The notes: generated by a model from the sequence alone, not told the origin. A stretch of 64,000 bases of DNA from Carex sylvatica (GCA_964058845.1 CAXKVR010000244.1:62001-126000); one strand, 5' to 3'; positions 23,201 to 35,271 are shown, numbered from the stretch's first letter. Translations and numbers: made by a program.

Positions 23201-26200
23201 CAGAGGTGTCATACATAACCTCTCCCGCATAATGACTAACAGTGAATGCCTTGCCTCTCTCTCCTTTAAAACAGGGATTAGAATCAAGGTGTTGCTTCAG
23301 CTTAGTTGCGAATGTAAGATCAGTTGCATTTGGGAAGGTTGATTCTTCATCTAAGAGTGATAATAACCCTAGAGGTTTTTTCTCAAACAGGTTTAGACAG
23401 TCTTGGTTATCTTCAAAATCAACCTTTTTCCAATCTATGCCATCTTCAATATACTCTTCCTGTTCAAGCTTGAACAAGTGCCGATTGAAATGTTGCTGGA
23501 GTCTTTCATTTGCATAGTTTATGCAGAATTGTTCAAAGCTGTTTTTAGTGAATGATTCAAAACCATATATGTCAAGTATACTTATAGATCTGCCAGTTCT
23601 TCTTTTCCCAGCTCCAAGTGAGATGTTTATTTGTTCTACAATCCAGTCAAATAAACTCGCATATATAGACTTGGCAAGTGCATCTCTGGTGTCAATTGCC
23701 TGATGGAAAGAAGAACAAGAGCATGAACCAACAAGATTAAAAAGAGCTTTTGTCTGGTGACATCATGTGCTAATCATATAACACCACAATATCTTGCATG
23801 CCCCAACAAAATAAGGAATATATGAAATTCCCATTTAAATTGAGAAGGAATTCTTTTAAGTACGCCTCTTTTCTTGCCCATTTATATCAAAATTGAAGCA
23901 CTGGTTGTTTGGACACCTTAAAAGAATTTTAGGAAGAGAGGACACAAGAAATTTTCCTCATTCTTTGGAGTTGAATGTATATATTTCCTATGTTTTGTAG
24001 GGATATAAGAGAGCATGTATGAAACTTTGACATTTGCAGGGTCAATGAATTATGACTTCAAATTGCTAACCACATGTACTAGGGTGTGATGATATATAAA
24101 TGATTAAGAAAAGTATCAACCTGCTCAAAAGTAAGTTTTTGGACTATTTTTTCATTTCTGACAGTCATTTTGCGGGTGGAAAGAGCCATGTTTAGACTGT
24201 CAAAAGAGCATCCAAGAAGCCTTGCAACAGTATTTGCACCTATAAACAACAACAATCTATTATTAAGAGTACACAGTGAAGAGAATATGAAATGGCTAAG
24301 AGGCTTAGGATGTTTAGTTAGATCAAATATCCTGTTGAATATAATTAACAAAAACTAGTTCTGTTGCAAACAGATGATTGTTACATATAACTTAGAATAA
24401 TGACAGTAATTTACCTTCATCAGAAACAAGTTTGATGTGATTTTCATTATCGATCACCGTAAATGAAATATTTCCAAGCCATAGAACAGCTGCAAGCATT
24501 GCGAATACTGTATCTTGGTCCTCCTTGCTTATGTGCACTACATTCATGGCTTCCTACACAATGAGAGGTCAATAAGATGTTAAGTAAAACACCTAACACT
24601 GAACTTCATTTAAGAAAACATGTTGTGCAAGAACAAGGTCTTACCATTACAGTAAAGAACATTTCTGAATCATCTACTCCGGCAATCGAACAGCATGAGC
24701 TCTGATTAAGGTACTTGTAATATTCCGCTTTTCTCAGATTCAATTTCTCTGTTTTAAAAAGAACATGAGATGCATAAATTAGAAAGAATGGATACATTAG
24801 TTTGTTAGAAAGAAACTACTTGAGACAACAATGTATCTACCTCGAAGTGACTTGGGAGCACCGGCACAAAGCTGATAAAAAATATGGTACGACCGTTCAC
24901 CATCTGTGCATTGTACAACTCTTGACTGCATAAATTTAAAGAGAGATGGTAATGTCTTTTACAAACGAAGCTTTTCTTTGAAAAAAGGGAAGAATTTGTG
25001 GCAAACACTTACTTTCTCTAGTAGAACTGCTCATTGAAGCACGAGCCATCAAACGATTCATAAGTGCATGAAAGAGAACAACAGAAATTAGAATATTGAC
25101 ATTATTAAAAGGGCAGTAAAGTCAATTTACTATACCAAGGAGAACCAATTATCTTACACGTTTGTATTGTTGCGCCAGAAATCCGACCAGTGGCACCAAA
25201 ATGGATCTCAATGAGCTTTCCCTGCAAAAATTGGACAAAAAAAAATTCAATCAACAAATGTAAAAGCAACGTGAGTTAAATCTGGGGGTGGGAGGGAAGA
25301 CGAGAGAGAGGTGGGGGCGCTTACAAAGCGACTAGAGTTGTTGTTTCTTGCTGTCTTTGCATTTCCAAAAGCTTCTAGTATTGGATTTGTTTGCAATATC
25401 TCATATTCTATGCCGCTACCACCGCCAAGGGAAGCCAAATATTGCATTGCGATTTTAGCCGTTTCGGTTTTACCAGCTCCACTCTCACCACTTCAATAGA
25501 GGGTAAAAAATTAAGTTTCATATTTAGTTATTTACAGTAGAAAATTTATATTTGGTCCCAGATTCAGACTTACACCTAAATTATTATTTTTTTTCTCTTA
25601 TGGAAGCTTAGTCATGAAACAAGGATAAGGGTCGGGAGAACTCATGGCCTCCAATTTACCTTATTATGATGGATTGATTAACTTCATCTGCAGATAAAAA
25701 TAGAAAAGTTTATTAGACCTGCATTTACATACTTACAAAAAATAAAAATGATGTCATATCGTATTTCCAACTCAGCTAACCTCTTTTCATCTCACGAATG
25801 GCTGCATCAGCTATAGCATATACATGAGGCTTATCCATTTTTTGCCTTTTATACCCTTCTATAAAATCATATCCATACAGCTGAACTTTCTTAAAAGGGT
25901 TGATAGCAATTAACACTGGACCTGCTTTCGTCTGAACAACAAAGAAAGTAAGAATTAAAGATAGTCATGAAAGGATGAGGATTACCAGTAACAATGGATT
26001 AACTTGGCATATGGTAACCTTGACGATTATCATATAGCTATGTTACCCTGATACTCCTAGGAACCCATTGTACACATGTCCGACACGTATCCGCACCGAC
26101 ACGCCTCTGACACGCGTACGATACGTATCAGACACGCCAGCTGGCGTGTCCCTACCGTCCCGATTCGGTCTCCGATACTCGTTGACTCGCCCGGATACGG

Positions 26201-28111
26201 TTCTGACACGTTAGATACGTCTCAGATACGCAGAATTTTTTTTTTGCGCCAACCCAAATCCCCATGGACCAAGCCAAAAGTTTTTTTAGCGCCAACACGG
26301 AATCGAACCTAGATTCTTTAGTATCAATGCAAGCAACTCAACCACTGCGCTACATTAAATTTGTTGTTACAAGTGAGTAGCTAAGGTATTTAATATAAAC
26401 TTCCGCTATCATATTCAGAATTTTTTATAATACATGTTTTGAATTAGTAATATAATTAGTATAATAAAAAAATAAAATATATAATAGGCGTATCGTATCC
26501 TTGATTTTTGAGAAATGCCGTATCACCGTACCCGTGTCGTATCCGACACGATACCCGTACCCGTATCCATGCAACATAGTCATATAGTGATGTTTAGATT
26601 TTAACAATTTTGGGTGCAATCAGTGTAATAAACTGTGTATATGAAAAGAATGAGAGTTGGTGAATGCTTTACTGCTCATTGAAATGAGAAACTTTTACAG
26701 TCTGGTTTTGATGGTCTGCATTGTATTATCATTTGATACTCGAGAGACATAAATTTTTAATTCCAAATCAGTTTACACCTAACAACATGGCTAGAACATT
26801 ATTATTTGGTTTGACACTTCTTTTGCTCGGTTTGAAAAAATCATCAAAATTGGTCTACTTAATTTATTGTCAAGAATAAACATTTAAGAAGAGAAAACAT
26901 AGGTTGACTTAATTTATTGTCAAGAATAGGTAATAGAGGATAAACATGGTCATGATGGGGCACCAAAAACATGTCTATTGGATCCCTCTAGATGTTATCC
27001 CATGCACCCTCTAGATGTTATCCCATGCATCTCAAATAAAAAAAAGTGTTTAGTCAAACCAGTAGCAAGCTACCACAATGTATGATAGATACTGAATTGT
27101 TGTACTTGGTGATTGCATTTTAAAGAGAGATCTAATGCATATAGGGATAATGCTCACATATATGATGTCTTGGTCGTATCTATATTGCAAGTTGTATAGT
27201 ACTGAAGGTTCGTGTAGATAACTAAGTTGCATGAGGTCATCAACTCCGTTGAGAATTTCGGGATTTGCTGGTAAGAGACTTTCTGTGCGCAATTTCAGTA
27301 CCTGAATTAAAGAGAAAATGAAGTACCCAATATCAATCTTTGCCGGTAAAGGCATTACCAGCATGAACCATACAGTACATTAGTCCTGTTGGTGTATCAC
27401 CACTAGCAAGCAAATGGAAGTACCCAATATCAATCTTTGCCGGTAAAGGCATTACCAGCATGAACCATACAGTACATTAGTCCTGTTGGTGTATCACCAC
27501 TAGCAAGCAAATGCAGATACAGTACTATACATGTACTGGTATGAACAGTGGTACCAAATCCTTAACAGAAGCAGTAACAACAGTAACAAGCTTACTTTTC
27601 CTTGTGGAAGAGAAATAACAGCCTCTGATCCAGAGCTTGAAAGAACTTTGCCAAGTGCCCAATCGCCATTTGACAGCTTACACCAAGCCTGTTGTGTCTG
27701 CATTAATCACCAAAAATCAATTAAACCCAAGTCATGGAAGCTTTAAGTAAAATTGTTGTCAAATTAAAAAATTCAAAGCACCTTTTTTGCACCATAGGAA
27801 CTATGGTCATCCCATTTGGACTCATTCTGAAAAGAAAACCCAGAAGAAGCTGAATCAACACCATTTGCATCTTCTTCCAACTTCAATTCTTTAGTTTCCA
27901 AAGAAGATGTTTTTGAGCTGTACGGAGACTCAGTCTCGTTTGATTCCAAGTTCTCTTCCTCCAAATCCCCCAATGGCGACATTGAAGAAGAAGAAGTAGA
28001 ACTGGTAGTTAACTTGAAATCGAGGGGGAGTGACCGTATCTGCTTAAGCACGCGAGGAGCACGTGCTGATGCCTTCACGGTTCTTCTCTTTGTCACCTCC
28101 GCCGACGCCAT
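20214..28111 (-). CDS. Class VIII plant myosin (ATM1/VIII type), complete, 19 coding exons
   Basis: Class VIII myosins are plant actin motors at plasmodesmata, the cell plate and endocytic sites. Exons (minus strand): 28111-27782, 27697-27596, 27301-27158, 25931-25781, 25687-25660, 25490-25325, 25221-25158, 25026-25013, 24925-24841, 24748-24645, 24553-24415, 24239-24121, 23699-23016, 22495-22290, 22202-22067, 21972-21843, 21295-21149, 21052-20973, 20852-20214. Every junction is GT-AG and keeps frame, giving 1155 residues, the normal size. The N-terminal extension carries [20 protein letters not shown]. Motor landmarks: P-loop GESGAGKT (253-260), switch I NNNSSRFG (301-308), switch II DIYGFE (525-530), actin-binding [10 protein letters not shown], and the converter side KLFFRTGQ. 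Three or four IQ motifs follow (about 834-950), a short coiled coil ([19 protein letters not shown] onward), and the class VIII tail ending [11 protein letters not shown]. No disabling change is seen. Exon 8 is only 14 nt and exon 5 only 28 nt. Introns hold a group A fold-back, a hAT element and a 97-bp tandem duplication. Confidence 0.96.
22763..22976. repeat. Fold-back element, group A copy 4 (myosin intron), internally deleted
   Basis: Left end GAGTGAGTCTATGGTAAT, right end ACCATAGCCTCACTC. Only 214 bp against about 400 in the full copies: the centre is missing and the arms nearly meet. It ends 40 bases downstream of the exon ending at 23016 is read on the minus strand, inside the intron. 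Confidence 0.8.
26038..26579. mobile_element. Non-autonomous hAT element in myosin intron 3, 542 bp
   Basis: Termini CTATGTT, with perfect 8-bp duplication TCATATAG at 26030-26037 and 26580-26587. Both ends are packed with CG-rich GACACGTATCCG-like words, a sharp contrast to the AT-rich surroundings. A tRNA-like segment lies inside. Confidence 0.85.
26291..26352 (-). repeat. tRNA-like segment inside the hAT element
   Basis: On the minus strand an A-box-like TAGCGCAGTGG (26352-26342) and a perfect B-box GGTTCGATTCC (26309-26299) are about 32 bases apart, the spacing of a Pol III internal promoter. The intervening sequence does not fold as a complete cloverleaf and there is no matching acceptor stem, so I call it a SINE head or tRNA relic, not a tRNA gene. 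Confidence 0.6.
26985..27030. repeat. 23-bp tandem duplication (myosin intron 3)
   Basis: Unit beginning CCTCTAGATGTTATCCCATG, two copies at 26985-27007 and 27008-27030. Confidence 0.85.
27320..27513. repeat. Perfect 97-bp tandem duplication (myosin intron 2)
   Basis: Unit beginning GAAGTACCCAATATCAATC and ending AGCAAGCAAATG occurs at 27320-27416 and 27417-27513 with no difference that I can see. On the minus strand the repeat ends 19 bases before the start of exon 3, so it covers the region where the branch point should lie. Confidence 0.95.
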
Positions 28112-28509
28112 GGCCAGTCAAAAATCAAGCTCACAATTTTTCCTCGCTGGTACCAAAATTTTCAGAAAATTCTAAGTATCCAATATTTGGAATAAAATTT
28201 CGGATAATTAACCATGTGATTGTTGGATCTGAGGTCAAATCACTTCATGAAAAATCGGAAGTACAGGTAGAAAGAACTTCAGTAGTCGTAAAGAAGCCAA
28301 CCGCTTGTAGATTAATTAAATCTTCATAGATAAATCGGGGGAAATTGAAAAATCAAGGAATGATTGCATGAACTGGGAGAGGATTAATTGCTCTCTTCTG
28401 ATTTCTTTTGTGCTTGCTTCTATTTGCAGTTTCTTTCGTTTGTTCCCCTCTCCCGACCTCTCTCTCTTCTTTGCTTCTAATATTTTAATGCTACCATTCT
28501 TTTATTTCA
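28112..28509 (-). other. Myosin 5' flank
   Basis: Expected to hold the 5' untranslated region and core promoter of the myosin gene. No confident TATA box or upstream exon was identified. Confidence 0.4.
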
Positions 28510-28801
28510 TTTTTGGGGTTCCGTTCCCTAAAGAAACACAAATTTTATATTTAAATATGTACCGTCCGATCAGAATCAGAGCAAACTGTTAGAGCCGATT
28601 GGACGGTCAAGATCGTAACACAAAATTTGTGTTGCTGTAGGGAATCAGAAAACTAATTTTTGGGGTCCTTTCCCAAAAAGTAACACAAATTTTGGGCTTA
28701 TATCTGGACGGTTCGATCAGAATCAGACCAACTGTCATAGCTGATCGGACGGTTAGGATCGAAACATAAACTTTGTGTTACTTTAGGGAAACAGAATTCT
28801 A
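28510..28801. repeat. Two tandem copies of a small palindromic element upstream of the myosin gene
   Basis: Units of 146 bp at 28510-28655 and 28656-28801 each run from TTTTTGGGG through AACACAAATTTT, CGTCCGATCAGAATCAGA and CGATTGGACGGT-like arms to AAATTTGTGTTGCTGTAGGG. Each unit is itself nearly palindromic. The units differ at many positions, so the doubling is old. Confidence 0.75.
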
Positions 28802-29344
28802 ATTTTTGAGGATGCTAAATTGCTAATATTCAAACGGGTTGGTGGATATAATTAGTTGATTACGTTTCGTTTTAGGAAAGTTTCTTTAAATTGTATAAAT
28901 TTGCGCCGGTTTGGATTTATTGTACCAGAAAAATGTTTAATTTGTACATATTCAAATGACCTTTTTGACCCTGGTTTTGTTTCGAAAAAGGCAAATGAAA
29001 TATTATACTTTGTTCGGTGTGGACCTGTTATTGATTGGCGCCTAATTCATAGTCGCCACTCGCCACATTATTGTAGCAACTATTGACTGCACTGTGCCGT
29101 TAATTCGGGACCAAATCAAATATGATCTGACGGTTCAGATCAGTTCAAATTATATCTTTAGGTCAACATCTCATCGCTGAAGTTGGAACAGTTGAATGAG
29201 CCGTCCGATTTTGATCAGACGGCAATTGTAATGCAGGAGCTTTTAGAAATAGAGAGAACTAAATTTTGCTAAAATTAAGGTACATGTTGGGTATTTTAAT
29301 AATGTGATATCATAACTCTAATTATTAGTTAAAGAATATAGATA
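28802..29344. other. Gene-free stretch
   Basis: Contains GTCCGATTTTGATCAGACGG near 29201 with related CTGACGGTTCAGATC near 29127, probably another worn fold-back. No gene seen. Confidence 0.4.
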
Positions 29345-29352
29345 ATTGCAAG

Positions 29353-29725
29353 CAGGGGCGGACTCATGTGGAACCAGAGGGGGGCAGCCCTTCCTGGATT
29401 TTGAGTTTTAGTGGTGATTTATCTGTTGTTCTGATCGACTCTGCCTCTCCTTGAAAAAAATTTTGCTCCCCTCTGGATGTTTAATTTGTAATTCAGGTTA
29501 AATTTAGGATTAAAATCAAAATAAATTTCTTGAATAATGATTGGGAATTAGAATTATACGTTAGATCATCCGAAATTACAAGTTAGAGTATGGAAAAATA
29601 TAAGTCAAAGCATTGTTTTTTATCAAGTATCCAATTAGTTAATGGATATAAACCCGATTAACTATTTAAATCCGATTCGATAATTTTTTTATCCTCCTCT
29701 GACGAGAATTCTGAATCCGCCCCTG
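29353..29725. mobile_element. Non-autonomous hAT element, 373 bp, CAGGGGCGGA termini
   Basis: Left end CAGGGGCGGACTC, right end GAATCCGCCCCTG: the classic hAT terminus of plants. Perfect 8-bp duplication ATTGCAAG at 29345-29352 and 29726-29733. No coding capacity. Confidence 0.93.
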
Positions 29726-29733
29726 ATTGCAAG

Positions 29734-30041
29734 TAACTTAACGTAGGATATAATTGACAAAAAAATGATATGAATATGACATTCACGAAAAAAATATAAT
29801 GTAACAAAACGTTTCGAAATAAATAAAAATATAATATCAAGAAAAAATTAATGTGATTGAGAACCTAGTGGAAGACAATAAAATGCCAAAAAACGAATAT
29901 TTTTTTGAGTAAATATTGAAGGTCAAGCTACTCAACTATTTAATATTCACAAAAAATTGTTTATTTCGAATTTCGAATCTGTGATCTCTGATACAGAGAA
30001 CATTGCCTTTGTTATTAGACAAAAAGCAGTTATTGGACATC
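29734..30041. other. AT-rich spacer
   Basis: Nothing recognised. Confidence 0.4.
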
Positions 30042-31460
30042 GAATATTCTAACATTTTTAATAATACCCAATTAGCAAAATATGTCAATAAAAATAATTA
30101 AATTTGAGCCAGAATTATAAAAATACTCAAATCATAAAAAAATTTCACAACTTGAAATTTTAATTTCAAACTGTGAAAAATTTTCACAGTTGGTTTTTTT
30201 ATTTTTTTATTTCAAATTAAGGCATGGCTTGAATGCCATAGTTTTGCATTCCAAACTCAGCCACGTATTTTTTTTATTTAGTTTTGCATTTTTATAATTT
30301 AGACCTTCATATTATTCAATATCATAAATAAGTCCAAATAAATTTCATATAAATAAATAAGATTATCGAATATTACAGAAATGGTACAAATAGTAGGAGA
30401 GATTATTGCCAGAGAACATAGAACATATTGTGCTCTTCTGAATTTGGGTATATGCGAATTTCCAACAAAGTTAATTTGATAACTAATTAACTGTGTCCAA
30501 GAGGTGCATCTTTGATCAGCAGCACTGGTCTAAAATAAATTATTCCAATTCCAAATCATCAAATAGAATCAACTTCACTAAATTTAAATCAATTTGGAAA
30601 TATGATAAACCTATTCAAAATATTTGGAATAAATTAAAGTAATTTGGTTAGAAAGAAATTATTTCAAAATTATCAAATTGAATCATTGTTTTATAATAAG
30701 ATTTTTTATATAAGAAGATTTTTTATAAAGTAATTTGGAATAATTTCTGTATAATAAGATTTTTTTATAATTTCTATTCAGATCCTAACCGTCCGATCAG
30801 AATTCGCACGAATATTAAAAGGCTTCATGCGTTTCATCTCAGGCCGGAATGGTCTGAATTTTGATTGGACGGTCCATATTTAAACATAAATATTATGTTA
30901 CCTCAGAGGATATTGGAAAGGCACTAGGAGTCGTACTAGTATAATAAATTAATTTTGTTTAAATATGGACTGTCCGATCAAAATCTGGACCATTCCGGCC
31001 TGAGATGAAATTATTGCCAGAGATCAAAATCCTAACCGTCCGATCAGAATCCGATTAATTTTATTCAGAAGAGCACAATATGTTCTATAAATTCTTGCAA
31101 TAATCTCTCCTGCGATTTGTACCATTTTTGTAATACCCGATAATCTTATTTATTTATATGAAATTTATTTGGACTTATTTATGATATTGAATAATATGAA
31201 GGTATAAATTGTAAAAATGCAAAACTACATAAAAAATATACGTGGCTGAGTTTGGAATTCAAAACTCCAAGCCACGTGGCGAGTTTGAAATTTAAAAAAA
31301 AAAAAACCAACCGTGAAAATTTTCCACGATTTAGATTTAAAATTTCAAGGCGTGAAATTTTTTTACAATTTGGATATTTTTATAATTCTGACTTAAATAT
31401 GGTTATTATTATTAAAATATTTTGTTAATTGGGTATTATTAAAAATAATTCTAGGATATT
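30042..31460. mobile_element. Long inverted-repeat element, about 1.4 kb (Mutator-like MITE type)
   Basis: Two arms of about 400 bp face each other: 30042-30450 and 31063-31460. Shared blocks include TTTTTAATAATACCCAATTA at the outside, GTGGCTGAGTTTGGAAT, GACTTATTTATGATATTGAA and AGAACATATTGTGCTCTTCT at the inside. The 610-bp centre holds a smaller fold-back (30780-31060) with CCGTCCGATCAGAAT at both ends. No clear target duplication and no coding sequence. Confidence 0.8.
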
Positions 31461-31850
31461 TTACAATGAATAGTAAAAAATTATTTACCGATTAAAATTA
31501 TAATTAAGAAACTAAAGAAGCATAATTACATGTGTCTTATAAACAGTTTGCATATTTCAATTCAAGAGTTCATTTTTATAGTTTGTTAACAATACAAAAT
31601 TCAAATAGTAATTGACAAAATTGAACTATTTACTTTGTCTTTGTTAGAAATAAGGAAATGATATGGCTCATCCAAATGTAATTTGGCTTAAGTTGTTAAA
31701 TATAAAATCCTTAAATTATAGAATTGTTTGAATATATATGTATAAAATAGCTTGTGCATACATGTATAATTCATATATTAACAAAAGCATCGACCAAATT
31801 TGCATAAAGTGTGAATCAAACAGTTAAAATTGGAGAGAGTTGCATGAGAA
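31461..31850. other. AT-rich spacer
   Basis: Nothing recognised. Confidence 0.4.
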
Positions 31851-31974
31851 GGGGTAATATTTTTAACAGAGCAGTTTTTCTTCATGCAACGCACATATCA
31901 TAAGCAGTATTGTTTTGATTTTATAATCTGTACGCTGCATGAAGTCAATACTACTCTCTTAAAATCTTTACCCC
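31851..31974. repeat. Short fold-back element, group H copy 1
   Basis: About 124 bp. Left GGGGTAATATTTTTAACAGA, right AAAATCTTTACCCC; inner arms share CTTCATGCA and TGCATGAAG. Relatives at 40654-40772 and 63856-63974. Confidence 0.75.
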
Positions 31975-32358
31975 TTATTTCTCATGCAGTCATGCTATCA
32001 GCTAAAATTAGATTTGTAAATTTAATTAAAAATTATAATTTAGTTGAGGCCGAGGGTAAAATTGGAATTGCACAATCAATATTTCTGAATTTTGAGCAAT
32101 AAAAAAGAAGTGAATAATAAAGGGCGTTTAACAAGGAGACAAGCGCGTGGGGATAATGTCTGGGGCCCGCTTTAAAAAGTAACCGTCCGATTATGATCTG
32201 GCGGTAGTCCCGGGACCGTTGATTGCTTTGATTGCCTTTTTGGTGAAAAAGATGGAAAAAAGAAACAGCTTCTCTGCTTCTGTGCTTCTGTGCTCCTGTT
32301 ATTAAAATAGGGCTGCAAGGCTGCCACATGGGTTCCATTTTCAATCAGACGGTCCATA

Positions 32359-32396
32359 TGCATTAACTGAAAAGATTCTCTTTTCAGTTAATGCAG
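32359..32396. repeat. Perfect hairpin, TGCATTAACT group
   Basis: Arms TGCATTAACTGAAAAGA and its exact complement separated by three bases. It resembles the hairpins at 14390-14430 and 48598-48640. Confidence 0.75.
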
Positions 32397-32433
32397 ACGA
32401 TGAGGACTTTATTAAAATAGGGCTGCAAGGCGG

Positions 32434-32612
32434 GTGCGTATCCTCTGAGATATTTCAACTTTTGCATGACCGACGTGTCCGGTGCCTATTTGGGGGTGAT
32501 GTAGGGATCAGTATTATGTCTGCTTGAGATTCGTGCAGAGTGTATTTAAACGGTCGGAATTTTCCATAAAGTCACGCAAAGTTTGAGATATCTCATAGGA
32601 CACGAATTCCTG
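32434..32612. repeat. Fold-back element, GCGTATCCTCTGA group, copy 2
   Basis: Left GCGTATCCTCTGAGATAT, right ATATCTCATAGGACACGAAT. Flanked on both sides by AGGGCTGCAAGG / GCAAGGCTGCCACATG phrases that also occur at 32309-32336, so local duplication accompanied it. Confidence 0.65.
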
Positions 32613-32728
32613 CAAGGCTGCCACATGGGTTATTGCCGTCGAGAGGACACTGGGTTCTCTGTTATAAATTCTATATAAAAGATCTGTAGCGAGTTATCTA
32701 CGAACGAGCTTTTTTGGCCAGTTTTTGT

Positions 32729-33103
32729 ATATGTATCTCCACTTTTCTTAATTTTTTAATAACAGAAGTTTTACGATTTATATATCAAAATAAAACTGTT
32801 AAATATGATCTCTATTATTTTCTATATATGCACATACAAATTATCATTTTTTGATTTTAGTTTATATAAATCTTTAAGTTAAAAAAATCAACGTTCAGAA
32901 TTTATCTACATTGGTGTATTTTGCCAAACTCTTGATACTAACAAAAACAAAAGTGAAATTTTGTGATTTTTTTTCATGTGCATAGAAAGAATGATATATA
33001 AAATATCTAATAATTTTATTGATATTTAATTTTTAAATTATTGTAGTTCTAAAATTAGAGATATGATGGAAGCAAAAAACATAAAGACATTTGAACTCTC
33101 CTC
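32729..33103. repeat. Fold-back element, group F copy 2 (left end lost)
   Basis: Right end CATTTGAACTCTCCTC; interior matches 13287-13697 (ATGTGCATAGAAAGAATGA, AAAAATCAACGTTCAGAAT regions). Confidence 0.6.
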
Positions 33104-34590
33104 TGTTTAAAATAATAAATTGTAAGAGTAGCCTGCAATTGAGTAAAACTTGAAACATAACAAAAACACATATTAGTTTTGAGTTTCACTCTGAGATTTT
33201 CTTTACTTATTTTTCTGAATTTAAATTTTACATATTATTTGTCGTAGTAATTGAAAATATTATGTAATAATATATGTCGCTATTAGTTATTCGGAATAAA
33301 TATGTAATATGTAATAAAATTAAATTGCCGAGGTCAAAAACTCAATCAGTTTTGAGAATTAGACCCGGCCATCACTCGTCAGAGATGTAACACATGAACG
33401 ACACCAGGGAAGAAGTAACAGAATTTTTTAACTTACATTCTTGTACCATGGATAAAGAAAATTTGCATTTTGAATCACTCTTTGTGACAAAGATTTTAGA
33501 CCACCAGAATATTCTTTACATTCTTCGTTTTATTATTCATTATAATAACATAGGCAATTAGGCATTGGTACTTTTATTCCTACTATCGTCATGACTTTAT
33601 ATTTTTTATTTCTTAAGATCATGAAATTAAAAAAAAAAAATCGACATTGCTGCGAAAATCGGAACTAACTTGAAAGGATGGAAAGTAAACCTAAATAGAA
33701 AACCCGCCGGCATTATTATAGTTCAATATCTTCTAAAAAATAATAATTTTGTATCTATCTAAAAAAGAAAAAAAAAATTCAAAGATTATAAAATTTTGAT
33801 CTTAAAATACAATTTAATATGAAGATTATGTTAAATAATTCGAGTCACTTACTTGAATTTTTAAAATAGAGATAATAACGTGAGACATAATTAAAGCATG
33901 ATCCATGAAAAATATAAGATATTTAAAACCTGTTTTTGTTTTAAATATTTTTGATACATTTTTTTAAAGGCTTGGTTATATTTGATATTTGTATTTATTC
34001 TTCTTTCCTCTTGGTAAGGTAAGGGATTTCTCCATTGCACTTAGAAATGGAGGCTATGTTTTTCACTATTTAATCTAGTTCCGGTTTAATTGGAGCAACA
34101 ATCTAGAAAAGACTTCACCTTTAATATAAAATTGCAGATTAATTTGACCCTTTATTCAACACAAGAAAGGTAACACATGCCAAATGGGACAGATAATGAA
34201 GCAATTAATTACACAAGGCACATGGTGCACCTAGAATGTCTGTTGTTGACTAGGTAAGAGGTGTACAATTTAGACTTAATTAATTTATCAAAACACCTCA
34301 CTTTGTCGGCAATTAATTAACTATTGCCTTATTTATACCAGCAAAACAAAAAGAAAAACATTGTTTTAAATTCAGGTTTTGATGTTATCATGTTAGTTTG
34401 TGGGGAGTACCAATAAATATGATTTGAAGTAAATAGTATTAATGGGGATCTAAAGTTTAATTAGCGAGAGAGTGCTTAGTCATTGTCATTCCATAATTTT
34501 TTTTAATAATTATGTTCTTTTTTTATCAAATTTTAATAATTTATATTGAAATTTAATTGAATATTTTTTAAGTTCTTATATAGTTTAGTG
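33104..34590. other. Gene-free AT-rich stretch
   Basis: At 33735-33885 lies a half copy of the inner arm shared by groups A-E (AATATGAAGATTATG, TTTTTAAAATAGAGAT). No gene seen in the remainder. Confidence 0.45.
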
Positions 34591-35271
34591 TAGGGCTGCA
34601 AACGAATCACACCAAATTAAACCTATCCTAGTTTGAGTTTAAATAAGATTCGAAACGAACTGATTTGATTTGTTTCAGAATGAACTTCATCAAACAAGTT
34701 AATTGCAAACTATGAATTTTTTCGAATTGAATCACAAACTACGATTTTTTTTTGGCAGCTCTAGTTATACTGGTAGTTTATGCATTAGTTTTCTTCACGC
34801 GGAACAAAATTCACACAGTTTCCTTTTACCTTTTACCTTTTACAAATTCACACTGATGAATTATGAGCAAATCCAAAATTCTCTTACCTTTTACGCTATT
34901 GGATTGATTAAAATCACAGCATGGACCTAGTCAAATGAAACTTATTCCATTGTTAATTTGTTACACTGCTGAAGCATTTTCCTATTATAAGTTACCATTA
35001 TATTAACAATTTGGAGCTCTGATATAATTTTGGTTCCTATATTATTAAAGATTGATGGTTGAAGTCATTAGTTGCATTATTTGAGATTCGAACTTAAATA
35101 GTTCGTGAATCAATTTCGAACGAATTATATTCAGTTTGAGTTTGAATAAGATTCGAACCAAACTGATTTGATTTGTTTCAGTACGAACTTCAATCTAACG
35201 AGTTAATTGTGATTATTTTTTTGAATCGAAGTCAATCAAATCACGAACTACGAACTTTTTTGGCAGCCCTA
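34591..35271. repeat. Two direct copies of a hAT-like TAGGGCTGC element
   Basis: First copy 34591-34763 begins TAGGGCTGCAAACGAATC and ends TTTGGCAGCTCTA. The second, about 35075-35271, lacks the left terminus and ends TTTTTTGGCAGCCCTA. Both contain TAAGATTCGAA...AACTGATTTGATTTGTTTCAG in the same order. Confidence 0.65.

Noticed and set aside
26291..26352. Functional tRNA gene
   Set aside because: A and B boxes are present, but no acceptor stem, no convincing anticodon arm, and it lies within a hAT element; called a tRNA-like relic.
30042..31460. LTR retrotransposon
   Set aside because: The two long arms are inverted, not direct, and there is no primer-binding site or pol sequence.
32033..32363. 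Minus-strand open frames next to a group H element
   Set aside because: Lie across repeat ends and lack any family similarity.
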